Assembly (NCBI GenBank): GCA_937967995.1
Contig: CALBTB010000007.1
Location: forward strand, 131,235 to 195,234
Reading direction: 5' to 3'
DNA length: 64,000 nt
Source of the DNA: an uncultured Gammaproteobacteria bacterium
GTDB lineage: Bacteria; Pseudomonadota; Gammaproteobacteria; UBA6429; Thiohalophilaceae
How positions within the stretch are numbered: the stretch's first letter is position 1; each line of letters starts with the position of its first letter. Positions 50,172 to 59,915 of the stretch are shown here, piece by piece. The position numbers and the translations under genes were made by a program. The notes beneath the pieces are model-generated. The model ran no database searches and was not told where the DNA came from. It saw only the letters and a list, made by a program, of their open reading frames with translations.

Positions 50172-50324
50172 GTGACAGATAGAGAAATAACAAAAAAAGA
50201 CGAACGTAACAGCTTCGTGATACTGGCTGTTTTTCTTGCACCAGTGTTGTCAGGGATTATTGTCGGGGGTTATGGATTACTTGTCTGGATTAGCCAGCTC
50301 ATTCTTGGGCCACCCGTTCAATAA
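50172..50324 (+). CDS. napE: NapE small membrane protein of periplasmic nitrate reductase
   Basis: 50 residues from GTG 50172. A charged N-terminus (TDREITKKDERN) precedes a membrane helix (LAVFLAPVLSGIIVGGYGLL), and the protein ends with ILGPPV. FVILAVFLAPVLSG and GGYGLLVWI match NapE. It has TGGAG just upstream. Function is not well defined but the gene is typical of nap operons. Too short for many gene callers. Confidence 0.9.
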   Translation: MTDREITKKDERNSFVILAVFLAPVLSGIIVGGYGLLVWISQLILGPPVQ

Positions 50325-50342
50325 GTAAGGTGTAGTTTCCGC

Positions 50343-50861
50343 ATGGATATTCAACGTCGCCATTTTCTGCGAGGCCGTCTCTCAGCCAGACATACAGGAT
50401 TATTCCCGCCCTGGATTCGCGAGGACATTAACTTTCACAACCAGTGCACACAGTGCGGTGAATGTATAGCCGCCTGTTCTGAAGGCATCCTTATTAAGAA
50501 CGAAGATGGTTTTCCCCAGGTCGATTTTAAAAAGGGCGGCTGTGTATTTTGTGGCGATTGTGCTCGAGCCTGTGCACACGACGTTTTCAAACAGGACCTT
50601 GATTCTAAACCATGGCAGCAGGTTGCCAATATCGAAATTGATTGTCTGACCTATAAAGGTGTGGCCTGCCAGAGTTGTCAGGATAGCTGTGATAGTCATG
50701 CAATTCGATTTGAGTATGCCGTCGGCTGGACCCCTCGTCCTGCAGTAAATACAGATACATGTAACGGCTGTGGCATGTGTGTACAGGTATGCCCGGCTGA
50801 GGCGATCAACGTTATGCCAGTTCAAACTAAAGGACAAAAATCCTATGCTCAAAGCGCTTGA
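50343..50861 (+). CDS. napF: NapF ferredoxin-type protein
   Basis: 172 residues. Four cysteine clusters: CTQCGECIAAC, CVFCGDCARAC, CQSCQDSCDS and CNGCGMCVQVC, with Cys patterns for up to four [4Fe-4S] centres; the third departs from the standard CxxCxxCxxxC. NapF is cytoplasmic and helps maturation of NapA's cluster. The N-terminus (DIQRRHFLRGR) resembles a twin-arginine signal but NapF is usually cytoplasmic. It ends inside napD by 17 bp. Confidence 0.94.
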   Translation: MDIQRRHFLRGRLSARHTGLFPPWIREDINFHNQCTQCGECIAACSEGILIKNEDGFPQVDFKKGGCVFCGDCARACAHDVFKQDLDSKPWQQVANIEIDCLTYKGVACQSCQDSCDSHAIRFEYAVGWTPRPAVNTDTCNGCGMCVQVCPAEAINVMPVQTKGQKSYAQSA

Positions 50862-51117
50862 TAGTGATCAAGTACATATTTCAAGCCTGGTAATACATTG
50901 TTTACCGGGAAAACTCGAACAGGTACTTGATCGCGTAAAACAACTTGAGACAGTTGAAATTCATGCTCCGGATCCGGCAGGCAAATTTATTGCATTGCTG
51001 GAGACAGAGAACGAACAGGGAATCCTGTATATGATTGATCAGATTCAGGCGGTTAATGGCGTTGTAAGCGCGACCCTGGTCTATCACGAAATTGATGACG
51101 GTATGGAGGAAAGTTAA
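50845..51117 (+). CDS. napD: NapD chaperone for NapA
   Basis: 90 residues. The core VHISSLVIHCLPGKLEQVLD and HAPDPAGKFIALLETENE are typical NapD, which binds the twin-arginine signal of NapA during cofactor insertion. ATG 50845 has AAAGGA upstream and overlaps napF by 17 bp, so the coupled start is favoured over the longer frame. It precedes napA by 4 bp. Confidence 0.94.
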   Translation: MLKALDSDQVHISSLVIHCLPGKLEQVLDRVKQLETVEIHAPDPAGKFIALLETENEQGILYMIDQIQAVNGVVSATLVYHEIDDGMEES

Positions 51118-51121
51118 GGCG

Positions 51122-53617
51122 ATGAAAACCACGCGCAGAGAATTTATCAAATTAAATGCCGTCGCAACGGCAGCCGCTGCTGCCGGCATCAGTTTACCGG
51201 CGGGGGCGACAAACCTGGTTACTGATTCGAGTAAGACGCAACTGAAATGGTCGAAAGCACCATGCCGTTTCTGTGGCACGGGATGCAGTGTGAACGTGGC
51301 GACCCGAAGCGGCCGGGTAGTGGCGACACATGGTGATATAAACTCGCCGGTTAATAAAGGCCTCAACTGCGTCAAAGGCTATTTCCTGTCAAAAATCATG
51401 TATGGCAGGGATCGCCTGCAAAAGCCCCTGTTGCGCAAGAAAAATGGCAAATACGACAAGAATGGTGAATTTACCCCGGTGTCCTGGGATGAAGCATTCG
51501 ATGTGATGGCAGAGAAGTTCAAGGCTGCCTTGAAGGCCAAAGGCCCCAGGGGTGTGGGCATGTTTGGATCCGGCCAGTGGACGGTATGGGAAGGCTATGC
51601 AGCAGCGAAGCTAATGAAGGCAGGCTTCCTGTCCAACAATATTGATCCGAATGCACGCCATTGTATGGCTTCTGCCGTTGGTGGCTTTATGCGTACCTTT
51701 GGTATTGATGAACCCATGGGATGCTACGATGATTTTGAACATGCCGATGCCTTTGTGCTTTGGGGCTCCAACATGGCCGAAATGCACCCGATACTCTGGA
51801 CGCGTTTAACTGATCGCCGATTAAGTGCGCCACATGTCAAGGTAGCTGTCCTGTCAACTTACGAGCATCGTTCTTTTGAACTGGCCGATCTTCCCATGAT
51901 ATTCACACCGCAAACGGATATGGCGATACTGAACTACATTGCCAATTATATTATCCAGACGAAACGAGTGAACCGGGATTTTGTGAACAAGCATGTAAAC
52001 TTTCGTATGGGTAATGCTGATATTGGATATGGCCTCAGACCAGAACATCCACTGGAGCAAAAAGCACGAAATGCTAAAAAAGCAGGCGGTTCCAAACCCA
52101 GTAACTTCGATGAGTTTGCAAATTTCGTCGCAAAATATGATGCCAAATATGTATCAAAGCTGAGCGGCGTTCCAGAGGCAGCATTGAAGAAACTCGCCGA
52201 GCTTTATGCCGATCCGAAAATCAAAGTCATGTCATTATGGACGATGGGTGTGAATCAGCACACACGGGGTGTGTGGGTGAATAATATGATTTACAACATC
52301 CATTTATTGACGGGAAAAATTTCCACACCCGGCAACAGTCCGTTCTCTCTGACCGGCCAGCCATCAGCCTGTGGAACAGCCAGAGAAGTAGGTACTTTCG
52401 CACACAGATTACCGGCGGACATGGTGGTAAAAAACCCTGCGCATCGAAAATTTTCAGAAAAGAAATGGAAGTTGCCTGAAGGTATTTTGCCTGGGTGGGT
52501 AGGTGCACATGCTGTCCTGCAAAATCGTCACCTGCGCGACAGTAAAATCAACGCCTATTGGGTGCAGGTCAACAATAACGTGCAGGCTGCGCCAAATATG
52601 AATGAGGAGACTTTGCCGGGTTATCGCAATCCGGATAACTTCATCGTCGTATCAGATGCCTATCCGACTGTTACTGCACAGGCGGCTGATCTTGTTTTGC
52701 CCACTGCCATGTGGGTAGAGAAAGAGGGCGCATTTGGTAATGCCGAACGGCGTACGCAGTTCTGGCATCAAATGATCAAGGCACCAGGTGAATCGAAGTC
52801 TGACCTGTGGCAGCTCGTTGAGTTCTCCAAGCGTTTTACAACAGATGAAGTCTGGCCCAAAGAGATACTGAACAAGAACCCGAAATACCGTGGCAAAACA
52901 CTTTATGAAGTTTTGTTCGCGAACGGCCAGGTCAATAAATATCCGTTAAGCGATATGAACCCCGAATATGATAATGACGAATCCAGTGATTTTGGGTTTT
53001 ATTTACAGAAAGGGCTGTTTGAAGAGTATGCGGGTTTTGGCCGTGGTAAGGCCCACGATCTTGCTGACTTTGAAACATACCATGCAACACGGGGTTTGCG
53101 CTGGCCGGTTGTCGATGGCAAAGAGACATTATGGCGATTCAAGGAAGGCAGTGATCCTTATGTGAAAAAGGGAACAGACTTCCAGTTTTATGGCAAAAAA
53201 GATGGCAAGGCTGTGATATTTGCACTGCCGTATGAACCTGCTGCAGAGTCACCAGACAAGGAATACGATTTGTGGTTGTCAACAGGCCGTGTACTCGAGC
53301 ACTGGCATTCAGGTTCGATGACACAACGAGTACCTGAGTTGTATCGGGCGTTTCCGGATGCGGTGGTATTTATGCATCCTGAAGATGCGCGTAAAAGAGA
53401 TGTGCGCAGAGGTGAGCAGGTCAAAATCATTTCAAGACGAGGTGAGATAGTGACACGTGTTGAAACGCGTGGCCGCAATAAACCTCCGAAGGGACTGGTG
53501 TTTGTTCCCTGGTTTGATGCCAGCCAGTTAATCAACAAGGTGACACTGGATGCCACAGATCCGATTTCCAAAGAAACGGACTTTAAAAAATGTGCGGTCA
53601 AGGTAGTAAAAGCCTGA
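51122..53617 (+). CDS. napA: Periplasmic nitrate reductase catalytic subunit NapA
   Basis: 831 residues. Twin-arginine signal with TTRREFIKLN, then hydrophobic AVATAAAAAGISLPAGA. The mature enzyme has the [4Fe-4S] site CRFCGTGCSV ... CVKG and the molybdenum-binding Cys in NARHCMASAVGGF. It reduces nitrate to nitrite with two Mo-bis-MGD pterins and accepts electrons from NapB. The length and conserved motifs are standard for the proteobacterial enzyme. It starts 4 bp after napD. Confidence 0.97.
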   Translation: MKTTRREFIKLNAVATAAAAAGISLPAGATNLVTDSSKTQLKWSKAPCRFCGTGCSVNVATRSGRVVATHGDINSPVNKGLNCVKGYFLSKIMYGRDRLQKPLLRKKNGKYDKNGEFTPVSWDEAFDVMAEKFKAALKAKGPRGVGMFGSGQWTVWEGYAAAKLMKAGFLSNNIDPNARHCMASAVGGFMRTFGIDEPMGCYDDFEHADAFVLWGSNMAEMHPILWTRLTDRRLSAPHVKVAVLSTYEHRSFELADLPMIFTPQTDMAILNYIANYIIQTKRVNRDFVNKHVNFRMGNADIGYGLRPEHPLEQKARNAKKAGGSKPSNFDEFANFVAKYDAKYVSKLSGVPEAALKKLAELYADPKIKVMSLWTMGVNQHTRGVWVNNMIYNIHLLTGKISTPGNSPFSLTGQPSACGTAREVGTFAHRLPADMVVKNPAHRKFSEKKWKLPEGILPGWVGAHAVLQNRHLRDSKINAYWVQVNNNVQAAPNMNEETLPGYRNPDNFIVVSDAYPTVTAQAADLVLPTAMWVEKEGAFGNAERRTQFWHQMIKAPGESKSDLWQLVEFSKRFTTDEVWPKEILNKNPKYRGKTLYEVLFANGQVNKYPLSDMNPEYDNDESSDFGFYLQKGLFEEYAGFGRGKAHDLADFETYHATRGLRWPVVDGKETLWRFKEGSDPYVKKGTDFQFYGKKDGKAVIFALPYEPAAESPDKEYDLWLSTGRVLEHWHSGSMTQRVPELYRAFPDAVVFMHPEDARKRDVRRGEQVKIISRRGEIVTRVETRGRNKPPKGLVFVPWFDASQLINKVTLDATDPISKETDFKKCAVKVVKA

Positions 53618-53631
53618 TGAGGAGACATGCT

Positions 53632-54084
53632 ATGAAAAGTTTTATTATAAGTACTCTGGTAATGGCTTTTACGGTGTTTTCCGCGTTTGCCCAGGATGAT
53701 ATTGCGACGCTCAGAGGTGAGGCGGGACTGAATCAGGAAGGGGCACCGCCTGCGATGTCGAAGGTCTTAAACAAGGATATCAAGCGTAAACGTAATTACC
53801 CAATGCAGCCCCCGACAATTCCCCATAAAATCGATAATTACCAGGTCGATTTGAATACCAATAAATGTCTGTCATGTCATAGCCGAAAGCGTACTGAAGA
53901 GAGCCAGGCACCCATGATCAGTGTGACCCATTATATGGATCGTGACGGGAATTTCCTCGCTGATGTCTCACCGAGACGCTACTTTTGCGGGCAATGCCAC
54001 GTCATTCAGACCGATGCCAATCCACTGGTCGGAAATGAATTTATTGATATTGATGATCTATTGAAAGTCGAGCAGGCTCAGTAA
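53632..54084 (+). CDS. napB: NapB dihaem cytochrome c subunit
   Basis: 150 residues. Signal peptide (FIISTLVMAFTVFSAFA), then two haem motifs CLSCH and CGQCH, giving the two haems of NapB. The HYMDRDGNFLADVSPRRYFC segment is characteristic. It passes electrons from NapC to NapA in the periplasm. GAGGAG lies about 8 bases upstream of ATG 53632; the earlier in-frame start at 53590 lies within napA and is discounted. Confidence 0.96.
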   Translation: MKSFIISTLVMAFTVFSAFAQDDIATLRGEAGLNQEGAPPAMSKVLNKDIKRKRNYPMQPPTIPHKIDNYQVDLNTNKCLSCHSRKRTEESQAPMISVTHYMDRDGNFLADVSPRRYFCGQCHVIQTDANPLVGNEFIDIDDLLKVEQAQ

Positions 54085-54095
54085 AGGGGATAAAA

Positions 54096-54683
54096 TTGAA
54101 AAGTAAAATAAAATTTTACTGGAACGTAATTCGTCGTCCCAGCGTACATTACAGCCTTGGTTTTTTGACGATCGGTGGATTTGTCATGGGCGTAATGTTC
54201 TGGGGTGGTTTTAATACGGCGCTCGAATTTACCAACACAGAAGAATTCTGCACGGGGTGCCACGAGATGCGCGAGAATGTCTATGCAGAATTACAGGACA
54301 CCATTCACTTTACCAACCGTTCTGGCGTACGGGCAAAATGTTCTGATTGCCATGTTCCTCATGACTGGACAGACAAGATCGCACGCAAGATGCAGGCCTC
54401 AAAAGAGGTGTGGGGTAAAGTATTTGGCACAATCGATACACGTGAGAAGTTTGAAGCCAAACGCCGTGAACTGGCGGAACGTGAGTGGTCAAGGTTAAAA
54501 GCAAATGATTCCCTCGAATGCCGTAACTGCCACAACTACGATTTCATGGATTTCACCCGCCAGAGTAAAAGAGCCTCGGACCAGCATTCCACTGCATTGG
54601 CCAAGGGAGAAAAAACCTGCATCGACTGCCATAAAGGAATTGCGCATCAACTTCCCGATATGACAGGTGTCGAGGGCTGGTAG
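54096..54683 (+). CDS. napC: NapC/NirT membrane-anchored tetrahaem cytochrome c
   Basis: 195 residues. One N-terminal anchor helix (LGFLTIGGFVMGVMFWGGF), then four haem motifs: CTGCHEM, CSDCHVP, CRNCHNY and CIDCHKG. Family members oxidise quinol and feed electrons to NapB. Start is TTG 54096 with AAAGGGGA just upstream. It is the last gene of the operon. No napGH genes follow, so the quinol route is through NapC alone. Confidence 0.96.
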   Translation: MKSKIKFYWNVIRRPSVHYSLGFLTIGGFVMGVMFWGGFNTALEFTNTEEFCTGCHEMRENVYAELQDTIHFTNRSGVRAKCSDCHVPHDWTDKIARKMQASKEVWGKVFGTIDTREKFEAKRRELAEREWSRLKANDSLECRNCHNYDFMDFTRQSKRASDQHSTALAKGEKTCIDCHKGIAHQLPDMTGVEGW

Positions 54684-54836
54684 AAACAGCTTTAAAAATA
54701 AACTGCTAACTTATTGAGATGAAACTAAAATAATGACCTGTTAGCCCAGGAACATCGCGGCATGCGTGACTGGAAAATCCCAAAATACTGAACTGGGTGA
54801 TATACTGTTTATGTAAGTTATCTACCGAGAGTCCAC

Positions 54837-56120
54837 ATGGGTGAACGACAGGTTCGAGTAGAGGTTGCCGATTTAAAAGTTGGCATGTATGTCGAGGAGC
54901 TCGACAGGCCCTGGCTTGATTCACCGTTTCTGTTTCAGGGCTTTCCTCTGCATTGTGATGAAGATATCGATGAAGTACGCAAGGTCTGTGAGTATGTCTA
55001 CGTCGATGTGGAAAAATCCGAGGAAAATGTAAGGCCGGATTTACTTGCCTATGCAAATTCTCCCCATGCCCGCCGGGACATTCGTTATGGTAGCGGGCAA
55101 CAGGCACACACCAATCGATTTTTTGACTTTAAAGAACATCTTTACCACGCCCGGAAAATATACACAGATACACGAAGCTATGTGATGAAGGCGCATCGCG
55201 ATGCCAGAGAAGGGCGTCCAATTGATATTGATTCCGCGAAAAAAATCGTTGCCGACTTAACAGTCAATATTATGACGAATCCACATGCAATGATGTGGTT
55301 GACATATCTGAAAGAGCGGCATGAATATACGCTCAATCATAGTATTAATGTTTGTATTCTTGCCCTGACCTTCGGTCGTCATATGAAGTTGCAGCGTGAT
55401 GAACTGGAATTGTTGGGTCTTGGTGCGCTGTTACATGACATAGGTAAGTTGCGCATACCAAGTGAAATACTCGACAAACCGGGCAAGCTCACAACGATCG
55501 AATATGAAATCATGAAAACACACCCGGTTGAGGGTTACAACATACTGATCTCTGACAAATCGTTACCTCCTGAAGTACTGGAAGTCGTGCTTCATCACCA
55601 TGAGCGCGTCAATGGCAAAGGTTATCCGAGCAACTTTGTTGCTGATGAAATCAGTTTGAATACCAAGATGACGTCCATTGTCGATGTCTACGACGCAATC
55701 ACCAGTGACCGCTGTTATCATGATGGTATCTCCCCATACAATGCGTTACAGAATATTTACGGTTGGTCGAAAGGTGATTTTGATAAGCCACTCGTGGAAG
55801 AATTTATCAGCTGTATGGGTTTATACCCTGTTGGCACGATTGTATCATTAAGTAATGACCAGACGGGAATAGTCATCTCTAATACCCATTCAACGCATTT
55901 ACGACCCATGCTGATGTTGATTAAGGATGGCAGTGGTAATTTTCTCAAACAGCGTAAAATATTAAATCTTTCAACTCAGCAATGGGATGATAAAAGCAAG
56001 CGCGTTGAAATTAGAAAAGTCATAGAGCCAAATGGGACTAATATAAATGTACGACAAATTCTTGAGCAGGAATCACTGTCCCCGGCATACGAACGAACTC
56101 TGGAATCTCTTCCTGTTTAA
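54837..56120 (+). CDS. HD-GYP c-di-GMP phosphodiesterase
   Basis: 427 residues. N-terminal DUF3391-like region (~1-100: VEVADLKVGMYVEELDRPWL), then the HD-GYP domain. HD is in LLHDIGKLRIP (H200, D201), with downstream metal residues in MKTHPVEGY and HHHERVNGKGYP, which contains the GYP motif (~262-264). It should degrade c-di-GMP to pGpG or GMP in the cytoplasm. A short C-terminal region follows. A TGATATACT -10-like sequence lies about 35 bp upstream. It is separate from the wsp cluster but acts on the same messenger. Confidence 0.93.
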   Translation: MGERQVRVEVADLKVGMYVEELDRPWLDSPFLFQGFPLHCDEDIDEVRKVCEYVYVDVEKSEENVRPDLLAYANSPHARRDIRYGSGQQAHTNRFFDFKEHLYHARKIYTDTRSYVMKAHRDAREGRPIDIDSAKKIVADLTVNIMTNPHAMMWLTYLKERHEYTLNHSINVCILALTFGRHMKLQRDELELLGLGALLHDIGKLRIPSEILDKPGKLTTIEYEIMKTHPVEGYNILISDKSLPPEVLEVVLHHHERVNGKGYPSNFVADEISLNTKMTSIVDVYDAITSDRCYHDGISPYNALQNIYGWSKGDFDKPLVEEFISCMGLYPVGTIVSLSNDQTGIVISNTHSTHLRPMLMLIKDGSGNFLKQRKILNLSTQQWDDKSKRVEIRKVIEPNGTNINVRQILEQESLSPAYERTLESLPV

Positions 56121-56170
56121 CAAAATCACTTAATGACTTCGCGTTGTTTTAATCTATTCTTAGATTATCT

Positions 56171-57385
56171 ATGGATACGCATATACTCCTCCTGCAAATT
56201 GCGTTGATTTTAATCAGCGCTCGCGTATTTGCTGAAATCGCCACAAGATTCAATATTCCATCCATCATTGGCGAATTATGCGCCGGTATCATTCTTGGAC
56301 CGACTGTATTTGGGCTTATCGCACCTTCGGATGCGCTTAAGTTACTTGCAGAAATAGGCATCATCCTCCTTTTATTCGAAGTAGGCCTCGAGACAGATCT
56401 CGAGCGACTGGCTCGTGCCGGGCCGCGTGCTGTGGTGGTTGCGCTGTTTGGTTTTGTGATTCCCTTTCTGCTCGGATTTGGCATGAGCTACTATGTTTTT
56501 GATTTACCTATACTGGTGTCTCTGTTTATCGGCGGTACGTTGACGGCAACCAGTATAGGCGTGACAGTTCGCATTCTTGCTGACCTGGGTCGTCATCGAA
56601 GTAGTGAGGGACAGATTGTACTGGGTGCGGCCGTGGTGGATGACGTGCTTGGTGTGTTCCTGCTGGCGATACTCTATGAGTTTTCCGTGAGCGGCAGTGT
56701 GAGCCTGTATAATGCCGGTAAGGTGATCTTTTTTGTAACGTTGTTTTTTATTCTGGCACCGATAGCCGCTAAATTTCTATCCAGACTAATCAAGCGATTT
56801 CATCACATCAGTGAGATACCCGGCATCATTCCCATTTCACTGGTATCCCTGGTCCTGACTTTTGCAGCCCTTGCTCATTTTATGGGTGCGCCTGAATTAC
56901 TGGGCGGGTTTGCTGCCGGTATTGCATTGTCGCGGCGCTTCTTTTTACCGTTTGGTGCCGCCATGCATACCGATCCGGAGTTCACGGAAAAAATTCACAA
57001 TGAAATTCGGCCAATCATTCAGTTGTTTACCCCGATATTCTTTGTAATGGTCGGTCTATCACTGGATCTCAGCGCTATAGACTGGGGTTCAGGATTTATC
57101 TGGATGTTTTCATTATCGGTTGCGGCCCTTGCCATAGTCGGAAAAATGGCCGGACCATTCTTTATAAAAGAACCAAACCACAAACGAATTGCAATTGGAA
57201 TGGCCATGGTACCACGCGGGGAAGTTGGTTTGATCTTTGCCGAATTAGGCCGTGTTTCCGGTATATTCAATAATGCAGTTTACGCGGGCATGATTATTGT
57301 GATTGCCTATACGACGTTATTTTCACCGTTCTGGATCAAGTCTTACTATCGTCGATATGGGCATTTATTTGATGATAAAGATTAA
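56171..57385 (+). CDS. CPA2-type cation:proton antiporter
   Basis: 404 residues, about 12 membrane helices. Typical segments of KefB/NapA-type exchangers are visible: RFNIPSIIGELCAGIILGPT, LFEVGLETDLERL and GAAVVDDVLGVFLLAI, where the DD of VVDD supplies the ion-binding aspartates. No C-terminal RCK/TrkA domain follows. It should exchange Na+ or K+ for H+. It begins 50 bp after the HD-GYP gene. Confidence 0.9.
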   Translation: MDTHILLLQIALILISARVFAEIATRFNIPSIIGELCAGIILGPTVFGLIAPSDALKLLAEIGIILLLFEVGLETDLERLARAGPRAVVVALFGFVIPFLLGFGMSYYVFDLPILVSLFIGGTLTATSIGVTVRILADLGRHRSSEGQIVLGAAVVDDVLGVFLLAILYEFSVSGSVSLYNAGKVIFFVTLFFILAPIAAKFLSRLIKRFHHISEIPGIIPISLVSLVLTFAALAHFMGAPELLGGFAAGIALSRRFFLPFGAAMHTDPEFTEKIHNEIRPIIQLFTPIFFVMVGLSLDLSAIDWGSGFIWMFSLSVAALAIVGKMAGPFFIKEPNHKRIAIGMAMVPRGEVGLIFAELGRVSGIFNNAVYAGMIIVIAYTTLFSPFWIKSYYRRYGHLFDDKD

Positions 57386-57518
57386 AGATAATTCAATAAG
57401 TTAGACTCCTTCGTATCGTTTTATAAGACCATTGTAAGTATTGTCAGCCAATACTATTAAGAATGGCACTCTGATGCATATCTGCAAAATAAATACAAAA
57501 AACGATAAGGGGGAATCG

Positions 57519-59831
57519 ATGCGCCAAATATCCCATCTGATGTCTATTTACGTCTGTTTAATAATGATACAGAGCTGTACGAGCCTGCCAAAACCGGTTG
57601 ATACCAGCAGTATGAGTGTAGATGATGTCGGAACGGTCAGGACAACTGTAGTTTCAGTTGGTCCATGGCGTACGTATATAGACCTCCTACAACCAGAATT
57701 TAAGATGTCTCTAAAAGAAGCGCTGGAAAAGTCAGTTGCTACTACTCGCCGTGCCAGTTTACGACAGCTTAACAAAAGTTCTGCGGCATTTGGGATTGGA
57801 GCCGAGAGAAAATCACTATTATCAGAATCAAAAACCGTAGTAGATGAACAGGGTGACGTAACTACAACATCTGATGAGACTATTACACGAACATCCGGGC
57901 AAATTCCTGATGACATTTCTGCAGGGGATGATGAACCAAAGCTAACGACTGATAAAGTGACTGGTGATATTGACATTGATCCACGTTTACATCGACATGC
58001 AGCCACAGCTTTGTATCAGGAAATTCAGATACTTGACCGATACATCAAGGACGCTGTAAGCAAGTATAACTATGAACCCTATCTTGTACGTCTTCAGTTT
58101 AATTTAATGCCCAGGCAGCATGATCTACCGCTAGATGCTTATATAAACCTGTCATTTTTTACAGGATCTGACCCGGATTATGAAGTTACCGATTTGGCTC
58201 TGAAAGAAATGAAAACAGAAAGCAAGCAGGAAGACATTGTAATTTTACCCATCATTTCAACTTCTAATCACGAAAGTGCGTACAGTACGGCAATTATCCA
58301 GGAGATCGAGGACCTTAAATTCAAAATTGAATCGTTGTCAAAAACTGCGACAGGGATTGATATTGGAAATATTGCAGAAAAAGTAGACAGTGCTTTGGCC
58401 AGGGACATCAATGCCACTTTTATGGTTGCCAGACTCAATGACAATACTATTCGGGTAAAAATCGGTGCGTTACAGCAATTAAGTAGCCGTTACAGCATGG
58501 TACCACGAACTGAATATGCCAGTTTCCTGATGCTGGTACCACATAGCCATACTCAGTGGCCGGTTGAAGTCAAAAGCTACAGTGAGATTATAAATACGCT
58601 CACTGGGCAACCGCTCGCCTATAAGCCTGATTCGCGTGAAAATAATGATATAGCAACAATACTGAATGAATACTTTGATATTGACGTGGCAAATGTTTTT
58701 CCAGAAGAGCATGGTGTCGTATATGATTCTGATGAGTTTGAAAACGCCAAAGAATATATCGATCACCTATGGCGGCTTACATTAGATAATAAGTATACTG
58801 AATTCAGGCACAGACTGGATAGCATGGTTTGTAATTCTAATAACGTAAAACTAAATTGCGAACCATATAGTCTCGCATTTGAAAATATTATTAAAGATCC
58901 TAAAGATCATGGCGAACTTAAAAACTATTGTCATGCTAATAAGTATCGTTTTAGCCAGAGGTTGTGGGCCGACTTAATGTTTTTACAATCTGGCTATATA
59001 TCTGATCATCTTCATTTTGAATTACCAAAAAAGACAAAGCCGATGATATTTCCCCGTCAGGCTCTGTTTCTATTTGATGACATGAAAGCAAAGTCAACAG
59101 TCAAGCTATATAACGGAAGGGTTTTACGCCAGAATGAAGTTTGTGCTTCATTGGTTGTATTTGAGGAAAATAATGACAAAACAGTCAAATATAATATTCC
59201 AGCAAATTCCATACTGATTGATTCTGGTGGGAGTAATGGCTTGATAACCTTTCCGTCCTTAAAGAAATACAAACTAGATAATATCAGCAAGAAAGCATAC
59301 AAATACAAACTCAGAGTGGCTTATGATAAAGGCGGGACAAATGCATGCTGGAACAATCACCTAAGCAGCAATGATGTGATGATTTATTCAGACAACGTCT
59401 GCGTCATGCAGTCTGATATTTCTGAATATATAACAGCAGAAGCCAAGAAAGAGAAAAAAATAATAGGGCATAAGTTGGTTGCTGCTAATCCACTAATTGC
59501 AATTCAGGGAAAAGCGTCTGGTAAACTCAGGCTAACTGTTATCCCTTCCGGGTCTAAGTCAGAAGACAGTGAGTTAATACTTAACGTTCAGGGCGCCATT
59601 ATTGATAAGTTTCTGTTTAAACCAAAAGACTTCAAGCTAAAAGATAACGGTAACATATTAAAAATTAAAGTCCCAAAGAATAACAAAAATTCATTAACGC
59701 TTGATTTGACATTGGATGGGCTTGTAGATGGCGAGAATGTAATGCTAACCATGAGAAATAAAAATGGCGCCAAGGCTGATCCGCTAAAATTAAATACCCG
59801 CCTGGTAAATAAAAAATCAGAAAAGAAATAA
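57519..59831 (+). CDS. Unknown large lipoprotein
   Basis: 770 residues, not recognised. The lipoprotein signal is HLMSIYVCLIMIQSC with the acylated Cys at residue 20. The N-terminal half (~40-420) is charged and mixed, with VSKYNYEPYLVRLQFNLMP and YINLSFFTGSDPDYEV. The C-terminal third (~640-770) looks like beta-sandwich modules (KLRLTVIPSGSK, LTLDLTLDGLVDG). No enzyme motif is seen. GATAAGGGGGAATCG provides a strong ribosome site for ATG 57519; the longer frame upstream is discounted. Visibly AT-rich relative to flanks. Paired with the unknown gene 84 bp downstream. Confidence 0.7.
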   Translation: MRQISHLMSIYVCLIMIQSCTSLPKPVDTSSMSVDDVGTVRTTVVSVGPWRTYIDLLQPEFKMSLKEALEKSVATTRRASLRQLNKSSAAFGIGAERKSLLSESKTVVDEQGDVTTTSDETITRTSGQIPDDISAGDDEPKLTTDKVTGDIDIDPRLHRHAATALYQEIQILDRYIKDAVSKYNYEPYLVRLQFNLMPRQHDLPLDAYINLSFFTGSDPDYEVTDLALKEMKTESKQEDIVILPIISTSNHESAYSTAIIQEIEDLKFKIESLSKTATGIDIGNIAEKVDSALARDINATFMVARLNDNTIRVKIGALQQLSSRYSMVPRTEYASFLMLVPHSHTQWPVEVKSYSEIINTLTGQPLAYKPDSRENNDIATILNEYFDIDVANVFPEEHGVVYDSDEFENAKEYIDHLWRLTLDNKYTEFRHRLDSMVCNSNNVKLNCEPYSLAFENIIKDPKDHGELKNYCHANKYRFSQRLWADLMFLQSGYISDHLHFELPKKTKPMIFPRQALFLFDDMKAKSTVKLYNGRVLRQNEVCASLVVFEENNDKTVKYNIPANSILIDSGGSNGLITFPSLKKYKLDNISKKAYKYKLRVAYDKGGTNACWNNHLSSNDVMIYSDNVCVMQSDISEYITAEAKKEKKIIGHKLVAANPLIAIQGKASGKLRLTVIPSGSKSEDSELILNVQGAIIDKFLFKPKDFKLKDNGNILKIKVPKNNKNSLTLDLTLDGLVDGENVMLTMRNKNGAKADPLKLNTRLVNKKSEKK

Positions 59832-59915
59832 GAAAAATATAAGCAGGCTCCGTCAGCAAATTGTAAGGCGGTGTGAAATAGCATCATTCCAGATAAGATA
59901 CAAAGGAGTGATGAG

